Shown piece by piece: positions 1-9,111 of a stretch of 64,000 bases of DNA. Numbering within the stretch: position 1 is the first letter of the stretch; the number at the start of each line of letters is the position of its first letter. Both the position numbers and the translations under genes were made by a program. The DNA is from CAIYRG01 sp965247505 (GTDB lineage Bacteria; Pseudomonadota; Alphaproteobacteria; Micropepsales; Micropepsaceae). The notes beneath the pieces are model-generated. The model saw only the letters and a list, made by a program, of their open reading frames with translations. It searched no databases and was not told the origin of the DNA. Location: contig OZ252020.1 in assembly GCA_965247505.1 (NCBI GenBank), forward strand, positions 310,001 to 374,000. The letters are read 5' to 3'.

Positions 1-1939
1 CGTCGGGATTAATGACATGGCCGCAGTCAAAAGCGATAAAGACGCGCTCTAGCTTGATCTTTCCGCTATCGCGTTCAATGTTAACATCGACCACCAGCGC
101 CGATATGCTTCCGCCCTCTCGCCCGTAGCGGCCCATAGCAATGCCGCGCCCCGCCAATGTGTTGCCATTGCTCTCGGTTTGCGCCGGCGTGCCAGAATTC
201 CAATTGCTCATCTCGGCAACCGCCTGGAGTACATCGCGCTCGCGCGGATCGGAAACATTATTGAGGCGAAATGCAAGCGGATCGATTCCCGCTTGCCTGC
301 TCAGCTCGTCAATGAAACGCTCATAGGCGAAGATCGACTGAAACCCTCCCGGCGAGCGCAAGTATATTCCGCGCAGCCAAGGTTCGACATAGATATTGCG
401 GGCGCGTTTGGCCTCAATGTCGTACCAAAGCGCAGCGCCGCCACCGCTCATCCGTCCCCAGCCCGGCGCACCACCAATCAGATGCCAGGCAATGTGATTG
501 CCTTTTTCACCGGTCGAATGGCTGGGCGAATATTGAAGATAATCGAATGCGGTGATGCGGCCATTTTCATCGCAAGCCCCTTCAATGCTCATGGTCATGG
601 CCGGGCTTAAGGGCTCCCAACCATGTTCGTCGTCGCGCATCCATTGCACACGAACCGGGCGGCCAATGATCTGAGACATGATCGCGGCATCGGCGGCGGC
701 ATCATCGCAAGCGAGCCGCCCATAAGACCCGGATGCCGAATGCCAGATGAGCTGCACATCATCTAAGGCCATGCCAAGCATGGTTGCGATATCGCTGCGA
801 TCGCCTTGCGGCCATTGCGAACCAGACCAGATTGTCGCGTGTAAGGCATGGACATCGGCAACGGCACAGGACGGTCCGATCATTGCGTGTTCTTGGAAGG
901 GAAAATTATAGCTCGCTTTGAGCCTATGCTGCCCCCTGGCAAGACCAGCTTCGATATCGCCGTCATTGTAACTCATCAAATCCGCGACGACGGGCTGGTT
1001 GGGCAATTCGTTATAGATTTGATCGAATTCGGGAAGCGGCTCTACTTCGCTCCATTCAGGGCGAAGCGCGCGCGCCGCTTTGATGGCATCTTCTTCCCGG
1101 GGTGCCACAACACCGAGAAAATTGTTTCGGCGCACGAGCTGCGCGCCTGGAATATCGCGGATGGGGGTGTCCGATACGACAAGCAGTATCGATCCCATTG
1201 ATGGTGGGCGAATAATTCGGCCATGCAGCATGTCGGGCACCCGGACATTGTGAACATATTCATATGTCCCGGCGACTTTGGCCGGGATGTCGGGCCGCGG
1301 TATCGATTGGCCGATGACCTGGTAATCCGCAATCGCTTTGAGCGGCGCGCTTTCTTTGAGCATCACGCCGCGCGAGATGTCTTCCACCGTGGTACCGGCT
1401 AGCTCAAGCGTGATCGAAAAATTCTTGCCCCCAATCAGCTCGCCGTAAGAGATACCCTCATCGGGCAAGCCTTTTGGGTGAACGATCCCCTCACTGACTT
1501 CCAAATCCGCTTCGGCAATACCTAATTCTTCCGAGCCAAGTTTTATCAAAGCCGCGCGTGCTTCGGCCGCCGCAATGCGAATGGGCTGCGAACCGCGAAT
1601 GACACTGAGGCTAGCTGTGGTTTTTCCTTGGTCGGGCGTCACACGCGTATCGCCCATAATGACGCGAACACGCCCGACCGGCACATCAAGCTCTTCGGCT
1701 GCAAATTGCGCCAGCACGATTTCGGTGCCGGTGCCCAAATCGACACGTCCGGTATAAACGCTCACGCCGCCGTCGCGCGCGATCGCAATCCAAGAATCGA
1801 GATTGGCGGGATCCAATCCCCGAATAAGGTTTTCCGACTGCGCTGCATTTGCTGTGGCCGCGCCGCCAATCGAAATTCCGACAACAAGCGCGCCAGAGTT
1901 CTGCATAAATTCGCGCCGAGTGGCATTAAGGCGTGTCAT
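1..1939 (-). CDS. IorB-like molybdopterin-binding hydroxylase subunit (partial, C-terminus off window)
   Basis: Large molybdenum-cofactor subunit of a xanthine-oxidase-family hydroxylase, closest in layout to isoquinoline 1-oxidoreductase beta (IorB). 646 codons are visible; IorB relatives are usually a little over 700 residues, so the C-terminal part lies outside the window. The N-terminus carries a twin-arginine motif (TRREFMQNSG) followed by a hydrophobic run and an Ala-rich cleavage region, so export of the folded enzyme by Tat is likely. Later segments such as GRGIAMGRYGREGG and FDCGHVINPD are typical of the cofactor-binding domain. The ATG at 1939 overlaps the stop of the upstream 2Fe-2S gene (ATGA), implying coupled translation and a two-subunit enzyme. 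The substrate cannot be read from sequence. Confidence 0.85.
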   Translation of the reverse strand, partial: MTRLNATRREFMQNSGALVVGISIGGAATANAAQSENLIRGLDPANLDSWIAIARDGGVSVYTGRVDLGTGTEIVLAQFAAEELDVPVGRVRVIMGDTRVTPDQGKTTASLSVIRGSQPIRIAAAEARAALIKLGSEELGIAEADLEVSEGIVHPKGLPDEGISYGELIGGKNFSITLELAGTTVEDISRGVMLKESAPLKAIADYQVIGQSIPRPDIPAKVAGTYEYVHNVRVPDMLHGRIIRPPSMGSILLVVSDTPIRDIPGAQLVRRNNFLGVVAPREEDAIKAARALRPEWSEVEPLPEFDQIYNELPNQPVVADLMSYNDGDIEAGLARGQHRLKASYNFPFQEHAMIGPSCAVADVHALHATIWSGSQWPQGDRSDIATMLGMALDDVQLIWHSASGSYGRLACDDAAADAAIMSQIIGRPVRVQWMRDDEHGWEPLSPAMTMSIEGACDENGRITAFDYLQYSPSHSTGEKGNHIAWHLIGGAPGWGRMSGGGAALWYDIEAKRARNIYVEPWLRGIYLRSPGGFQSIFAYERFIDELSRQAGIDPLAFRLNNVSDPRERDVLQAVAEMSNWNSGTPAQTESNGNTLAGRGIAMGRYGREGGSISALVVDVNIERDSGKIKLERVFIAFDCGHVINPD

Positions 1940-2409
1940 ACCGGCTCCACCGCGCCAGCCGCGCGCTCGATCGCACGGATTATTCTAAGATGCGCCCCGC
2001 AGCGGCAGAGATGGCCATTCATTGCGGTTTTTATTTCATCGCGCGTGGGGTTCGGAATGCGTTCAAGTAGTGCCGTCGCGGCAATCATCATTCCACTAAT
2101 GCAATAGCCACATTGGGGAACCTGTTCGTCGATAAACGCGGCTTGCAGGGCGGTTGGTTGCGCTTCGGCTCCAAGCCCCTCGCTGGTGGTAATCTCCGCG
2201 CCCGAAACGGCTGATATGGGCGTGACACAAGAGCGAATTTCTACGCCATCACGCAGTACCGCGCAGGCGCCGCATTGCGACAGGCCGCAGCCAAATTTTG
2301 GGCCGTCCAATTCGAAATCGTTTCGCAGCACGTAAAGAAGTGGCGTGTCGGGCTCGACAGTAACCGCCCTTTCCTCTCCATTTACTCGCATGACGAAATT
2401 TTCGACCAT
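1936..2409 (-). CDS. IorA-like (2Fe-2S)-binding hydroxylase subunit
   Basis: Small electron-transfer subunit of 157 residues carrying two [2Fe-2S] clusters. Seen directly: a plant-ferredoxin-type motif CGLSQCGAC with a further Cys about 12 residues on (near residues 41, 46, 49, 61), then the helical-bundle cluster motif CGYC...CRC (near 100, 103, 135, 137). The start was placed at the ATG at 2409, which has GGAG 7-8 bases upstream, rather than at the TTG codon just before it. It has no signal peptide, so it would be co-exported with its Tat-bearing partner, whose ATG overlaps this stop codon. It passes electrons from the Mo site of the downstream subunit to an unknown acceptor. It is the second 2Fe-2S subunit in the cluster; the other is at 4729-5199. 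Confidence 0.88.
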   Translation of the reverse strand: MVENFVMRVNGEERAVTVEPDTPLLYVLRNDFELDGPKFGCGLSQCGACAVLRDGVEIRSCVTPISAVSGAEITTSEGLGAEAQPTALQAAFIDEQVPQCGYCISGMMIAATALLERIPNPTRDEIKTAMNGHLCRCGAHLRIIRAIERAAGAVEPV

Positions 2410-2476
2410 CAATCAGCTCCAAGCAGTCAAAGACTATGCCTGGGTGTGACGGGGGTCAAGAAATGCGAGCACCGCA

Positions 2477-4732
2477 CTAGTCCTGCATCAACGCCATCAA
2501 ACGCTGCGGTGTAACGGGAATTTCGGTCACCGCGCCGGGCTTTCCGATGGCATCGTCAATGGCAGACGCGATGGCGGCAGCGACGGCATTTGTTCCTGCT
2601 TCACCGGCTCCCTTAATACCAAGCGGATTGAGCGGGCTCGGCGCATCTTCCGTCACCAAGACATCGATGTCGGGCACTTCGCTGAGCGTCGGAATAAGAT
2701 AATCGGCAAATGTCACAGACAATGGCTGTCCCTGTTCGTCATACAAAAATTCTTCAAACAGAGCGCCGCCTAAGCCTTGCGCAAAACCACCGACAATTTG
2801 CCCCTCGACGAGCTTCGGATTAACGGCGCGCCCAACGTCGTAAGCGACAAGGTAGCGTTCTACTTTGACCGCGCCCGTTCCTTGATCGACACGGATTTGC
2901 GCCATGTGAATTCCGTAAGGATAGGCCATGTGATCGACGTGAAACGCGCCTTCCGCGCTGATGCCGTCATCGCCCGCAGCCGCAGCAATTGAGAGAGATG
3001 GTCCTGCTGCGTTCTCGATTGAGATGATTTGTCCATCGACAATGTCGAGTGCGGCGGACTTTGTTTGCATCAGAACTGCCGCAGCTTCGAGTAGTTTGGT
3101 GCGAACGTTCAGAGCCGCAATATGCACCGCGCTCCCCGTCATCACGGTTGCGCGGCTGGCATGCGCGCCGATGCCCTTCGTAATGCGATCAGTCTGGCCA
3201 TGGATAACACTAATATTCGCGTAATCGACACCAAGCGCTTCGGCGCAAATTTGTGCCATCACCGTCTCGAAACCTTGCCCCAGCGAGGCGCCACCAGTGA
3301 CAATTTCAATTGCGCCTGAAGAATCCACGCTCACATGGGCGCTGTCCGTGGGGCCAAGTCCTGTTTTCTCGACAAAATAGCCGAGTCCAATGCCGACATA
3401 TTCGCCATCCGCGCGGCGCAGCTGCGTTGCTTTTGCAGCTTCATCCCAACCGAAACGCGCCATCGCCTTGTCGAGAAGCAGCTCATAGTCACCCGAATCT
3501 AATACGACTTCAGTCCCAAGAGTGGTGAGCGGCCGTGCATAGGGCATCTCGTCTTTGCTCACCAAATTGCGGCGGCGAATCTCAATGCGGTCGATTCCCA
3601 ATTTTTCGGCGACGGCATCCATTAGGCGCTCGCGCACAAAACTGCCCTCATAACGGCCGGGCGCACGATAGGTGGCAGCCGGGGTCTTGTTGGTGAGGCG
3701 GAAATGCGCCTCTGCCTGAAAGGACGGAATCCGATAAGGCCCGGGCAGCATCCCCATGGTCAGCTCGGGCACGCGCGCGCCATGGGTGCGGACGTAAGCG
3801 CCTTGATCGTGAAAAAATTCATCCTGCAGTGCCAGCACGCGGCCTTCAGCATCGACAGCGATCTTTGCCAGATGGCGCTGACCGCGCGACTGATTGGCCG
3901 CCATCAGATTCTCATAGCGGTCTTCGATCCATTTGATAGGGCGGCCCAGCCGCAAAGCCGCAACGCATACCAAAACATCTTCGGGGTAAATCTCTCCGCG
4001 AACGCCAAAGCCGCCGCCGACATGGCCTTCATGCAAATGAACTTCGCGCTTTAGCATGCGCATCAGCGTGTCGCGATTGCGGTGGGGGACCTTGGCTGCG
4101 CCGAATAGCTCGATCAGATCCTTTTGAGGATTATAAGTCGCAAGCGCACCGCGCGTTTCTAAAGGCACCGCGGAATGACGCCCGATACTCAGATCTAGCT
4201 CAATTACCGCATGGGCGTTTTCGAAAGCTGCCTGACTATCGCCATAGGCGCTTTTCAGCACCAATGGCTCAGTTCCAACATTTTCTGCAAATTCACCCGG
4301 GGAATCACTGGCATTGAGCAAGGGCGGCAGCTCTTCAATATCAATCTCAACCAATTCGGCGGCGTCTTCGGCCAAATAGGGATCTTCAGCGAATACGACC
4401 GCTACGGGCTCCCCGACATAGCGAATAATCTTGTGTGCCAATGCCGGCTGGCGATAGGGGCCTAGCGCTTCTGCCGCCGGATCACGGAAATCGATAGGTG
4501 GAACGTCCTGAATATTTTCTGAAGTCCAAACCGCAACAACGCCCGGCGCAGCGCGCGCTGCCGCAGCATCGATTGAAAGAATACGCCCATGGGCGTTGGA
4601 AGAGCGCACAACGCGCATGTGCAGCTGGTTCGGAAAGGAAATATCTGCGGCAAAGCGGCCCTCGCCTTTTAGCAATACCTGGTCTTCTAAGCGCGGCACC
4701 GAGCGGCCAATGATGCGTTGCGTGTCGCTCAT
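2477..4732 (-). CDS. CoxL-like molybdopterin-binding hydroxylase large subunit (not a true CO dehydrogenase)
   Basis: Molybdenum-cofactor subunit of 751 residues, full length for the CoxL/xanthine dehydrogenase family. Visible landmarks are the N-terminal RSVPRLEDQVLLKGEGRFAAD, the GGFGVRGEIYPED cofactor motif, LGQGFETVMAQI, and a C-terminal LGIKGAGEAG that includes the conserved active-site Glu. The active-site loop reads TYRAPGR, unlike the AYRCSFR loop with its essential Cys in aerobic CO dehydrogenase. The enzyme is therefore a form-II-type hydroxylase acting on an unidentified, probably aromatic or N-heterocyclic, compound. It has no signal peptide, so it is cytoplasmic, unlike the IorB-like enzyme downstream. 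The start overlaps the stop of the 2Fe-2S gene (ATGA at 4729-4732). Confidence 0.9.
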   Translation of the reverse strand: MSDTQRIIGRSVPRLEDQVLLKGEGRFAADISFPNQLHMRVVRSSNAHGRILSIDAAAARAAPGVVAVWTSENIQDVPPIDFRDPAAEALGPYRQPALAHKIIRYVGEPVAVVFAEDPYLAEDAAELVEIDIEELPPLLNASDSPGEFAENVGTEPLVLKSAYGDSQAAFENAHAVIELDLSIGRHSAVPLETRGALATYNPQKDLIELFGAAKVPHRNRDTLMRMLKREVHLHEGHVGGGFGVRGEIYPEDVLVCVAALRLGRPIKWIEDRYENLMAANQSRGQRHLAKIAVDAEGRVLALQDEFFHDQGAYVRTHGARVPELTMGMLPGPYRIPSFQAEAHFRLTNKTPAATYRAPGRYEGSFVRERLMDAVAEKLGIDRIEIRRRNLVSKDEMPYARPLTTLGTEVVLDSGDYELLLDKAMARFGWDEAAKATQLRRADGEYVGIGLGYFVEKTGLGPTDSAHVSVDSSGAIEIVTGGASLGQGFETVMAQICAEALGVDYANISVIHGQTDRITKGIGAHASRATVMTGSAVHIAALNVRTKLLEAAAVLMQTKSAALDIVDGQIISIENAAGPSLSIAAAAGDDGISAEGAFHVDHMAYPYGIHMAQIRVDQGTGAVKVERYLVAYDVGRAVNPKLVEGQIVGGFAQGLGGALFEEFLYDEQGQPLSVTFADYLIPTLSEVPDIDVLVTEDAPSPLNPLGIKGAGEAGTNAVAAAIASAIDDAIGKPGAVTEIPVTPQRLMALMQD

Positions 4733-5199
4733 TTACCCGCATCCCGAACGCTGCGCACAGCGCGTATAATATTTATGTAGCCCGTGCAGCGGCAAAGATT
4801 GGACGAGAGCACTTCATCAAGCGCCTCATCCGAAATTTCGGGATCGCGCTCCAAAGTAGCGATGACCAACATCAAAAATCCCGGGGTGCAAAAGCCGCAT
4901 TGCAGCGCGTGTTGTTCCTTGAAGGCTTTTTGCAGCGGGTGAAGTTCGTCTCCGTCTGCCAGACCCTCGACGGTTCTAATGGATTTGCCCGCGGCCTGGA
5001 CCGCAAACATCAGGCAAGAGCGCGCCGGCTCGCTGTCGACAATCACCGTACAAGCGCCGCAGACGCCATGCTCGCAACCTGTGTGCGTGCCCGTGAGGCC
5101 ACAATCTTCTCGGATGACATCGCTAAGGGTTCGGCGCGGCTCTACGTCCACGGCATAATCGCGGCCATTGATGTTGAGCGAAAACGCAATCTTGTCCAT
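4729..5199 (-). CDS. CoxS-like (2Fe-2S)-binding hydroxylase subunit
   Basis: Small iron-sulfur subunit of 156 residues. The first cluster motif is CEHGVCGACTV with a fourth Cys in ARSCLMF; the second is CGFCTPGF with CRCTGYINIIRAV, the classic CoxS pattern. It carries electrons between the Mo subunit (2477-4732) and the FAD subunit (5204-6058). It begins four bases after the FAD-subunit stop and ends in an ATGA overlap with the Mo subunit, so gene order is CoxM-CoxS-CoxL and expression is almost certainly from one mRNA. No signal peptide is seen, so the complex is cytoplasmic. Confidence 0.92.
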   Translation of the reverse strand: MDKIAFSLNINGRDYAVDVEPRRTLSDVIREDCGLTGTHTGCEHGVCGACTVIVDSEPARSCLMFAVQAAGKSIRTVEGLADGDELHPLQKAFKEQHALQCGFCTPGFLMLVIATLERDPEISDEALDEVLSSNLCRCTGYINIIRAVRSVRDAGK

Positions 5200-5203
5200 C
5201 GCT

Positions 5204-6058
5204 CTACACCGTTCGCGCCAGAGCGCGCTCAGCTACCGTGCGAACGAGCTTACGCCGAAAATCAGCTGAGACTTGTGCGTCGGTTAGCGGGTCAATTGCT
5301 TCGGAGGCGGCATGCGCTGCCGCACGGAAAACTTCGCTGGTCGGACGCTCGCCGTTCAACACCGCCTCAGCCTCGGCAATTCGCCGCGGATTGTTTTCGG
5401 CGCCCGCGAGCGCAAGCCGCGGCTCGGTCATCACTCCATCTTTGATTATATAGAGAGCAAGGGCAGCGCAAAGCGCATAATCGCCCGCCCGGCGGCTAAA
5501 TTCATAAAAGCCGAAGACGCTATCGGGCTTAAGCAATGGCAGCCGGATTTCAGTTAGCAATTCGTCCGGCACCAGCGCGGTCACCATGGCGCCGTGAAAG
5601 AATTCCTCGACAGCAATGATACGCGTGCCGCGCATGCTTTGAGCACGGATTTCAGCGCCCAACGCCGCGGCGACAAGACACCACTCCGAAGAGGGATCGG
5701 CATGGGCAAGACTGCCGCAAAAGGTGCCGCGCGTGCGAATGGGATAATGCGCGATATGGTTTGCAACCTCGCTAAGGAGCGCACCTAGTGGGTTCTCGAC
5801 GACTGAGCCGTGAAATGCAGCGTGGCGTACGCAGGCGCCGATCGACAAATATTCGCCTTCGCTAACGCATTGGCCAAGCGCTTCGATCGCGTTGATATCG
5901 ACCAAATCTTCGGGCCGCGCCAAGCGCAGGGCCATCATAGGCACCAAGCTCTGGCCGCCCGCCAAAACCCGGCCGTCATTGGGCGCGACTTTGGCGAGAA
6001 GCGCGACGGCCTCGTCCACACTTTGCGGCGTGTGGTAGCGAAACGGCGCTGGCTTCAT
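5204..6058 (-). CDS. CoxM-like FAD-binding hydroxylase subunit
   Basis: FAD-binding middle subunit of 284 residues, the usual length for CoxM. The family FAD motifs are visible: AGGQSLVPMMALRLARP near residues 34-50, and TRGTFCGSLAHADPSSEW near 108-125. The C-terminal half matches the CO-dehydrogenase flavoprotein C-terminal domain (LTEIRLPL, RRAGDYALCAALALY, ALAGAENNPRRIAEAE). It is the first gene of the minus-strand hydroxylase cluster, preceded by AGGA about 8 bases before the ATG. The 212-bp gap to the divergent UbiD-family gene should hold promoters for both directions. It would accept electrons from the 2Fe-2S subunit and pass them to a quinone or oxygen. Confidence 0.92.
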   Translation of the reverse strand: MKPAPFRYHTPQSVDEAVALLAKVAPNDGRVLAGGQSLVPMMALRLARPEDLVDINAIEALGQCVSEGEYLSIGACVRHAAFHGSVVENPLGALLSEVANHIAHYPIRTRGTFCGSLAHADPSSEWCLVAAALGAEIRAQSMRGTRIIAVEEFFHGAMVTALVPDELLTEIRLPLLKPDSVFGFYEFSRRAGDYALCAALALYIIKDGVMTEPRLALAGAENNPRRIAEAEAVLNGERPTSEVFRAAAHAASEAIDPLTDAQVSADFRRKLVRTVAERALARTV

Positions 6059-6153
6059 CTTGGTTCCTGTGGAAACGAATACAGAACTGCCTTGCCGAAC
6101 GCCGCTTTTGTTGCATGAGCAACCAGGATGGCCGACTGGACTTGTCTATAGGA

Positions 6154-6159
6154 TATAAT
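6154..6159 (+). promoter_or_regulatory. candidate -10 box (TATAAT) in divergent region
   Basis: A perfect TATAAT lies in the gap between the divergent CoxM-like and UbiD-like genes, about 110 bases before the UbiD start. No good -35 hexamer stands 16-18 bases upstream, so the site is tentative. The surrounding sequence is AT-rich relative to its neighbours. Confidence 0.25.
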
Positions 6160-6270
6160 TACCGTTTCCCAAATAATAGCCTTGCGCGCCCTTATCTTAC
6201 CAAAACGCGGCGACGAATGGACTGGGCACGGGACCAGTCGAAATTACGCGCCCAGCTGTCAGGAAAAATA

Positions 6271-7743
6271 ATGAGCAACGAAACCGACTCCAACGCTGAG
6301 CCCAACTCTGGCGGCTTTCAATATCGCGGATTGCGCGAATGGATCGACACTGTGGAGAAGATGGGCGAGCTGACGCGCGTTAACGGGGCCCATTGGGACA
6401 CGGAAATGGGCGCAATCACCCATATGCTCACCGAGCAAAGCCGCGGCAATGCGCCGGCTTTCTTGTTTGATGAGATTCCGGACTATGAGAAGGGATACCG
6501 CACGCTTTACGGCCAGTTTTCTTCCGTGAAACGCGTGGCACTGTCGCTCGGCTTACCTTTGGAATATGACCGCAAGGTTGACATTGTCAAAAAATATCAT
6601 GCGCGGCTACAGTATCTAAAGCCAACCCCGCCGCGTTACGTCGATAGCGGCCCTATTTTAGAAAATATTGTTGAGGGCGATGATGTCGACGTTCTGAAAT
6701 TTCCCGTGCCGCGCCACCATGAACAAGACACAGCGCGCTATATCGGAACCGCGAACTGCGTGATCACCCAAGATCCCGATGATGGTTGGTTCAATCTTGG
6801 GACCTACCGCAACCAAGTTTACGACAGCAAGAAAATCGGCTGTCAGATAACAGAGGGCAAACACGGCCGCATTCACCGCGATAAAAACTTTGCGCGCGGT
6901 AAATCGATGAAAGTGGTAGTTCTATGCGGCCAGGACCCATTGCTGTTCATGCTCTCGGCGAGCCCGTTGCCAGATGGGGTAAGCGAGCTGGATGTTGCCG
7001 GAGGTCTTCGCGGCGAGCCGATCGATGTCATTCGCGGACCCTATACCGGCTATCCCGTTCCAGCGGATGCCGAGATTGCCATCGAAGGTGAGATGGTGCC
7101 GGGAAACGTGTTGCCCGAAGGCCCGTTCGGCGAGTGGATGGGATATTACTCCGACGATGTTCAGAAGCGGGCCTATATGGATGTCAAAAACATCCTTTAT
7201 CGCAACAATCCGATCCTAACATGCGCGCCGCAGCACAAACCCGTCGACGAGACCGGATTGCTCAAAGGCATTGCGGGCTCAGCCCAAGTGTGGCGCGCAT
7301 TAGATGCCTGCGGCCTGCCGGATATTTTGGGCGTATGGAATCATGAGGCCGGACCGGCAACGCGCTTTACCGCAATCCAAATCAAGCAACGTTATCCCGG
7401 ACATTCGCGCAATGTGTTGCATGTCGCGTCGTCCTGCCAAGGCGGGGCCTATGCCGGCAAATGGACAGTCGTCGTAGACGATGACATCGATGCCGGCGAT
7501 CTCGATCAAGTGTTGTGGGCGATGTGCACACGCTTCGACCCGATGACCGATATCGATTTGATCCAAAAAGCCTGGGCCTCGAAGCGCGACCCGCTATTTT
7601 TGCCGGGCAATTTCAACAATCGCATTCTGGTCGACGCTTGCATTCCCTATGACATGAAATTGAAGGGCACCTTCCCGCCGGTCGTCGATGTCACTCCGGG
7701 CTTGCGCGAGCAGTTAAGGGCAAAATTCCCGCAGCTTTTTTAG
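6271..7743 (+). CDS. UbiD-family prenylated-FMN-dependent decarboxylase
   Basis: Reversible decarboxylase of the UbiD family, 490 residues, the normal family length. The start was set at the ATG at 6271 (MSNETDSN), which has AGGA 8 bases upstream; an in-frame ATG 156 bases earlier would add an unlikely low-complexity leader. The prFMN/Mn site is recognisable in GCQITEGKHGRIHRDKNF, and the catalytic acid segment reads LPEGPFGEWMGYY, where the Glu pair of the E-x4-E region is conserved. Such enzymes act on aromatic or alpha,beta-unsaturated carboxylic acids. No UbiX-type prenyltransferase is seen here, so the cofactor must be made elsewhere. Divergence from two molybdenum hydroxylases suggests a shared aromatic-acid or N-heterocycle pathway; this is inference. 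Confidence 0.9.
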   Translation: MSNETDSNAEPNSGGFQYRGLREWIDTVEKMGELTRVNGAHWDTEMGAITHMLTEQSRGNAPAFLFDEIPDYEKGYRTLYGQFSSVKRVALSLGLPLEYDRKVDIVKKYHARLQYLKPTPPRYVDSGPILENIVEGDDVDVLKFPVPRHHEQDTARYIGTANCVITQDPDDGWFNLGTYRNQVYDSKKIGCQITEGKHGRIHRDKNFARGKSMKVVVLCGQDPLLFMLSASPLPDGVSELDVAGGLRGEPIDVIRGPYTGYPVPADAEIAIEGEMVPGNVLPEGPFGEWMGYYSDDVQKRAYMDVKNILYRNNPILTCAPQHKPVDETGLLKGIAGSAQVWRALDACGLPDILGVWNHEAGPATRFTAIQIKQRYPGHSRNVLHVASSCQGGAYAGKWTVVVDDDIDAGDLDQVLWAMCTRFDPMTDIDLIQKAWASKRDPLFLPGNFNNRILVDACIPYDMKLKGTFPPVVDVTPGLREQLRAKFPQLF

Positions 7744-7751
7744 TGAGCGTT

Positions 7752-7770
7752 AGCCCGCTGCGGGGCTTTG
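7752..7770 (+). terminator. possible weak terminator after the UbiD-family gene
   Basis: A short hairpin (AGCCC / GGGCT with a six-base loop) followed by TTTG begins 9 bases after the UbiD stop. The T-run is short, so termination is uncertain. The rest of the gap up to 7931 shows no gene. Confidence 0.25.
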
Positions 7771-7931
7771 CCTGGGCATGAATATTCGTTATGCGCGTTC
7801 TCAACTCTCATAAATCCAGGCGCCGGATATCATCATCTCCTGAGGCGCCCCCCAATGGCTAATGCATGGCGCATAAAAAGAGCCAAGGCGAGGCGGAGCT
7901 CTGTCACCCCACCGATGGCTTCGAAATCAGC

Positions 7932-8315
7932 TCAATAAAATGGTGATCGTTCGCCCAGAATATAGCGTGTGACATCTGTTGCATCGATAATCAGCGAGAC
8001 GGAGTTCAAAAGCAGCAAAGAGACCAGCCAGAGGCCGAAACTGCCCTCGATGCCGAACTCGCCGAGGCGGAAGCCGAGCCAAATCACAAGGGGTATCCAG
8101 TATATATGGCCAATCCCGAGCAATCTGACGAAGCCGAGCTTCGCGTGAATAAGTGATTGCGTAATCACGCCGGCGCAAAACAGAGCCAAGGTCATTCGTG
8201 CTTCAAGCGTCTGAATGAAATAGAGCGGCGCGACGAGATTCGCTGCACCGAGAAATGCGAACCAAACAAGCCATGGAATCGGCATTTGCAAAGTAGATTT
8301 TATCAATCCAATCAT
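7932..8315 (-). CDS. small integral membrane protein of unknown function
   Basis: Protein of 127 residues with about four hydrophobic segments (near residues 13-30, 42-56, 65-82 and 92-110) and few charged residues, so it is an inner-membrane protein. Not recognised as a named family. Its ATG overlaps the stop of the upstream methyltransferase gene (ATGA at 8312-8315), so the two are translationally coupled. It is the last gene of that pair, ending roughly 190 bases from the convergent UbiD gene. Confidence 0.7.
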   Translation of the reverse strand: MIGLIKSTLQMPIPWLVWFAFLGAANLVAPLYFIQTLEARMTLALFCAGVITQSLIHAKLGFVRLLGIGHIYWIPLVIWLGFRLGEFGIEGSFGLWLVSLLLLNSVSLIIDATDVTRYILGERSPFY

Positions 8316-8932
8316 GCCACCTCCTCAGGTTTTGAGAATGCCAAGCGTGTCCGGCTTACGCCAGGGCGCCCAAAGAAACTCTCCTGATTTTCGAGCTTCA
8401 TTAGTAATTTCAGGCCTTCGTTTTCCGCCAGAGCAATCGTCTCTTTGGCGGAAACATTAAACATGCGCCGTCCCGGCGGAACCGGTCCGTAACGAAGCGT
8501 AAGAATCAAAACGCCGCCCGCGCGCATGTGCGAGGCAATGCGTTGCATGGCCTTACGGCGCTGCTTTTTATCCAGATGCATCCAGACAGCAGTGAGCATG
8601 ATGAGATCGAACCGGTCCCCGCGTTTCGCAAGAACGGCCAAATCCGGCAGGCTGTCATTCAGCCATTCTATCCGCGGCGAAGGATGCAAAGCTACCGCGC
8701 GCACCCGAAACTCATTGATCGGCTCGATCGCCACCACATCATGGCCCAGCTCAGCGAGTGCTGCCGCATCGCGTCCCGTTCCCGAGCCAATATCTAAGGC
8801 ACGGCAGGGCGCGCTTGGGATGAGATGAAGGATTTCACTATGGAGCTCGGCAAAGGGGATGCGCTCATAGGATTCGACAAGCGCTTCCGCCTCTTCGGCA
8901 TAGCCCACCGTACCACTCACCCGAACCGTCAC
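8312..8932 (-). CDS. class I SAM-dependent methyltransferase
   Basis: Protein of 206 residues with a Rossmann methyltransferase fold. Motif I is ALDIGSGTGRDAAALAELGH near residues 45-64, an acidic ribose-binding residue follows in VVAIEP, and the post-motif strand is FDLIMLTAVWMHL, with GGVLILTLRYGP later. The start codon is taken as GTG at 8932, with AGGTGAG 6-7 bases upstream. The substrate is unknown; small-molecule methylation is most likely from the family. It is coupled to the membrane protein gene by an ATGA overlap. Confidence 0.82.
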   Translation of the reverse strand: MTVRVSGTVGYAEEAEALVESYERIPFAELHSEILHLIPSAPCRALDIGSGTGRDAAALAELGHDVVAIEPINEFRVRAVALHPSPRIEWLNDSLPDLAVLAKRGDRFDLIMLTAVWMHLDKKQRRKAMQRIASHMRAGGVLILTLRYGPVPPGRRMFNVSAKETIALAENEGLKLLMKLENQESFFGRPGVSRTRLAFSKPEEVA

Positions 8933-9012
8933 TATTACTCACCTAAAATTACATCGAAGCATTGGTTTTAATCTTTTATTTGATCAAGAACATAATCGGC
9001 AGCGGAGATTGC

Positions 9013-9111
9013 ATGTCACTCGCTGAATATCGTCTTTCACCGCATATGGAAGCTGAAGGGAAACGTACCTATATTGGGAGCTACAATGACCAATTGGAGA
9101 GCATTAGATGA
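9013..9111 (+). CDS. possible 32-residue leader ORF coupled to msrA
   Basis: A short reading frame (MSLAEYRLSPHMEAEGKR...) begins at an ATG with GGAG upstream and stops at a TGA overlapping the msrA ATG (ATGA at 9108-9111). The overlap would allow translational coupling. Nothing about the peptide is recognisable and it may be chance. Confidence 0.25.
   Translation: MSLAEYRLSPHMEAEGKRTYIGSYNDQLESIR

Noticed and set aside
4900..5445. Plus-strand frame opposite the 2Fe-2S and FAD subunit genes
   Set aside because: Antisense shadow of two well-supported genes; no family resemblance.
2477..6058. True aerobic carbon monoxide dehydrogenase (CoxMSL)
   Set aside because: The large-subunit active-site loop is TYRAPGR, without the Cys of AYRCSFR that defines CO dehydrogenase.
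6115..6270. Longer start for the UbiD-family gene
   Set aside because: The in-frame extension has no ribosome site and does not resemble the family; the ATG at 6271 has AGGA and gives the usual length.
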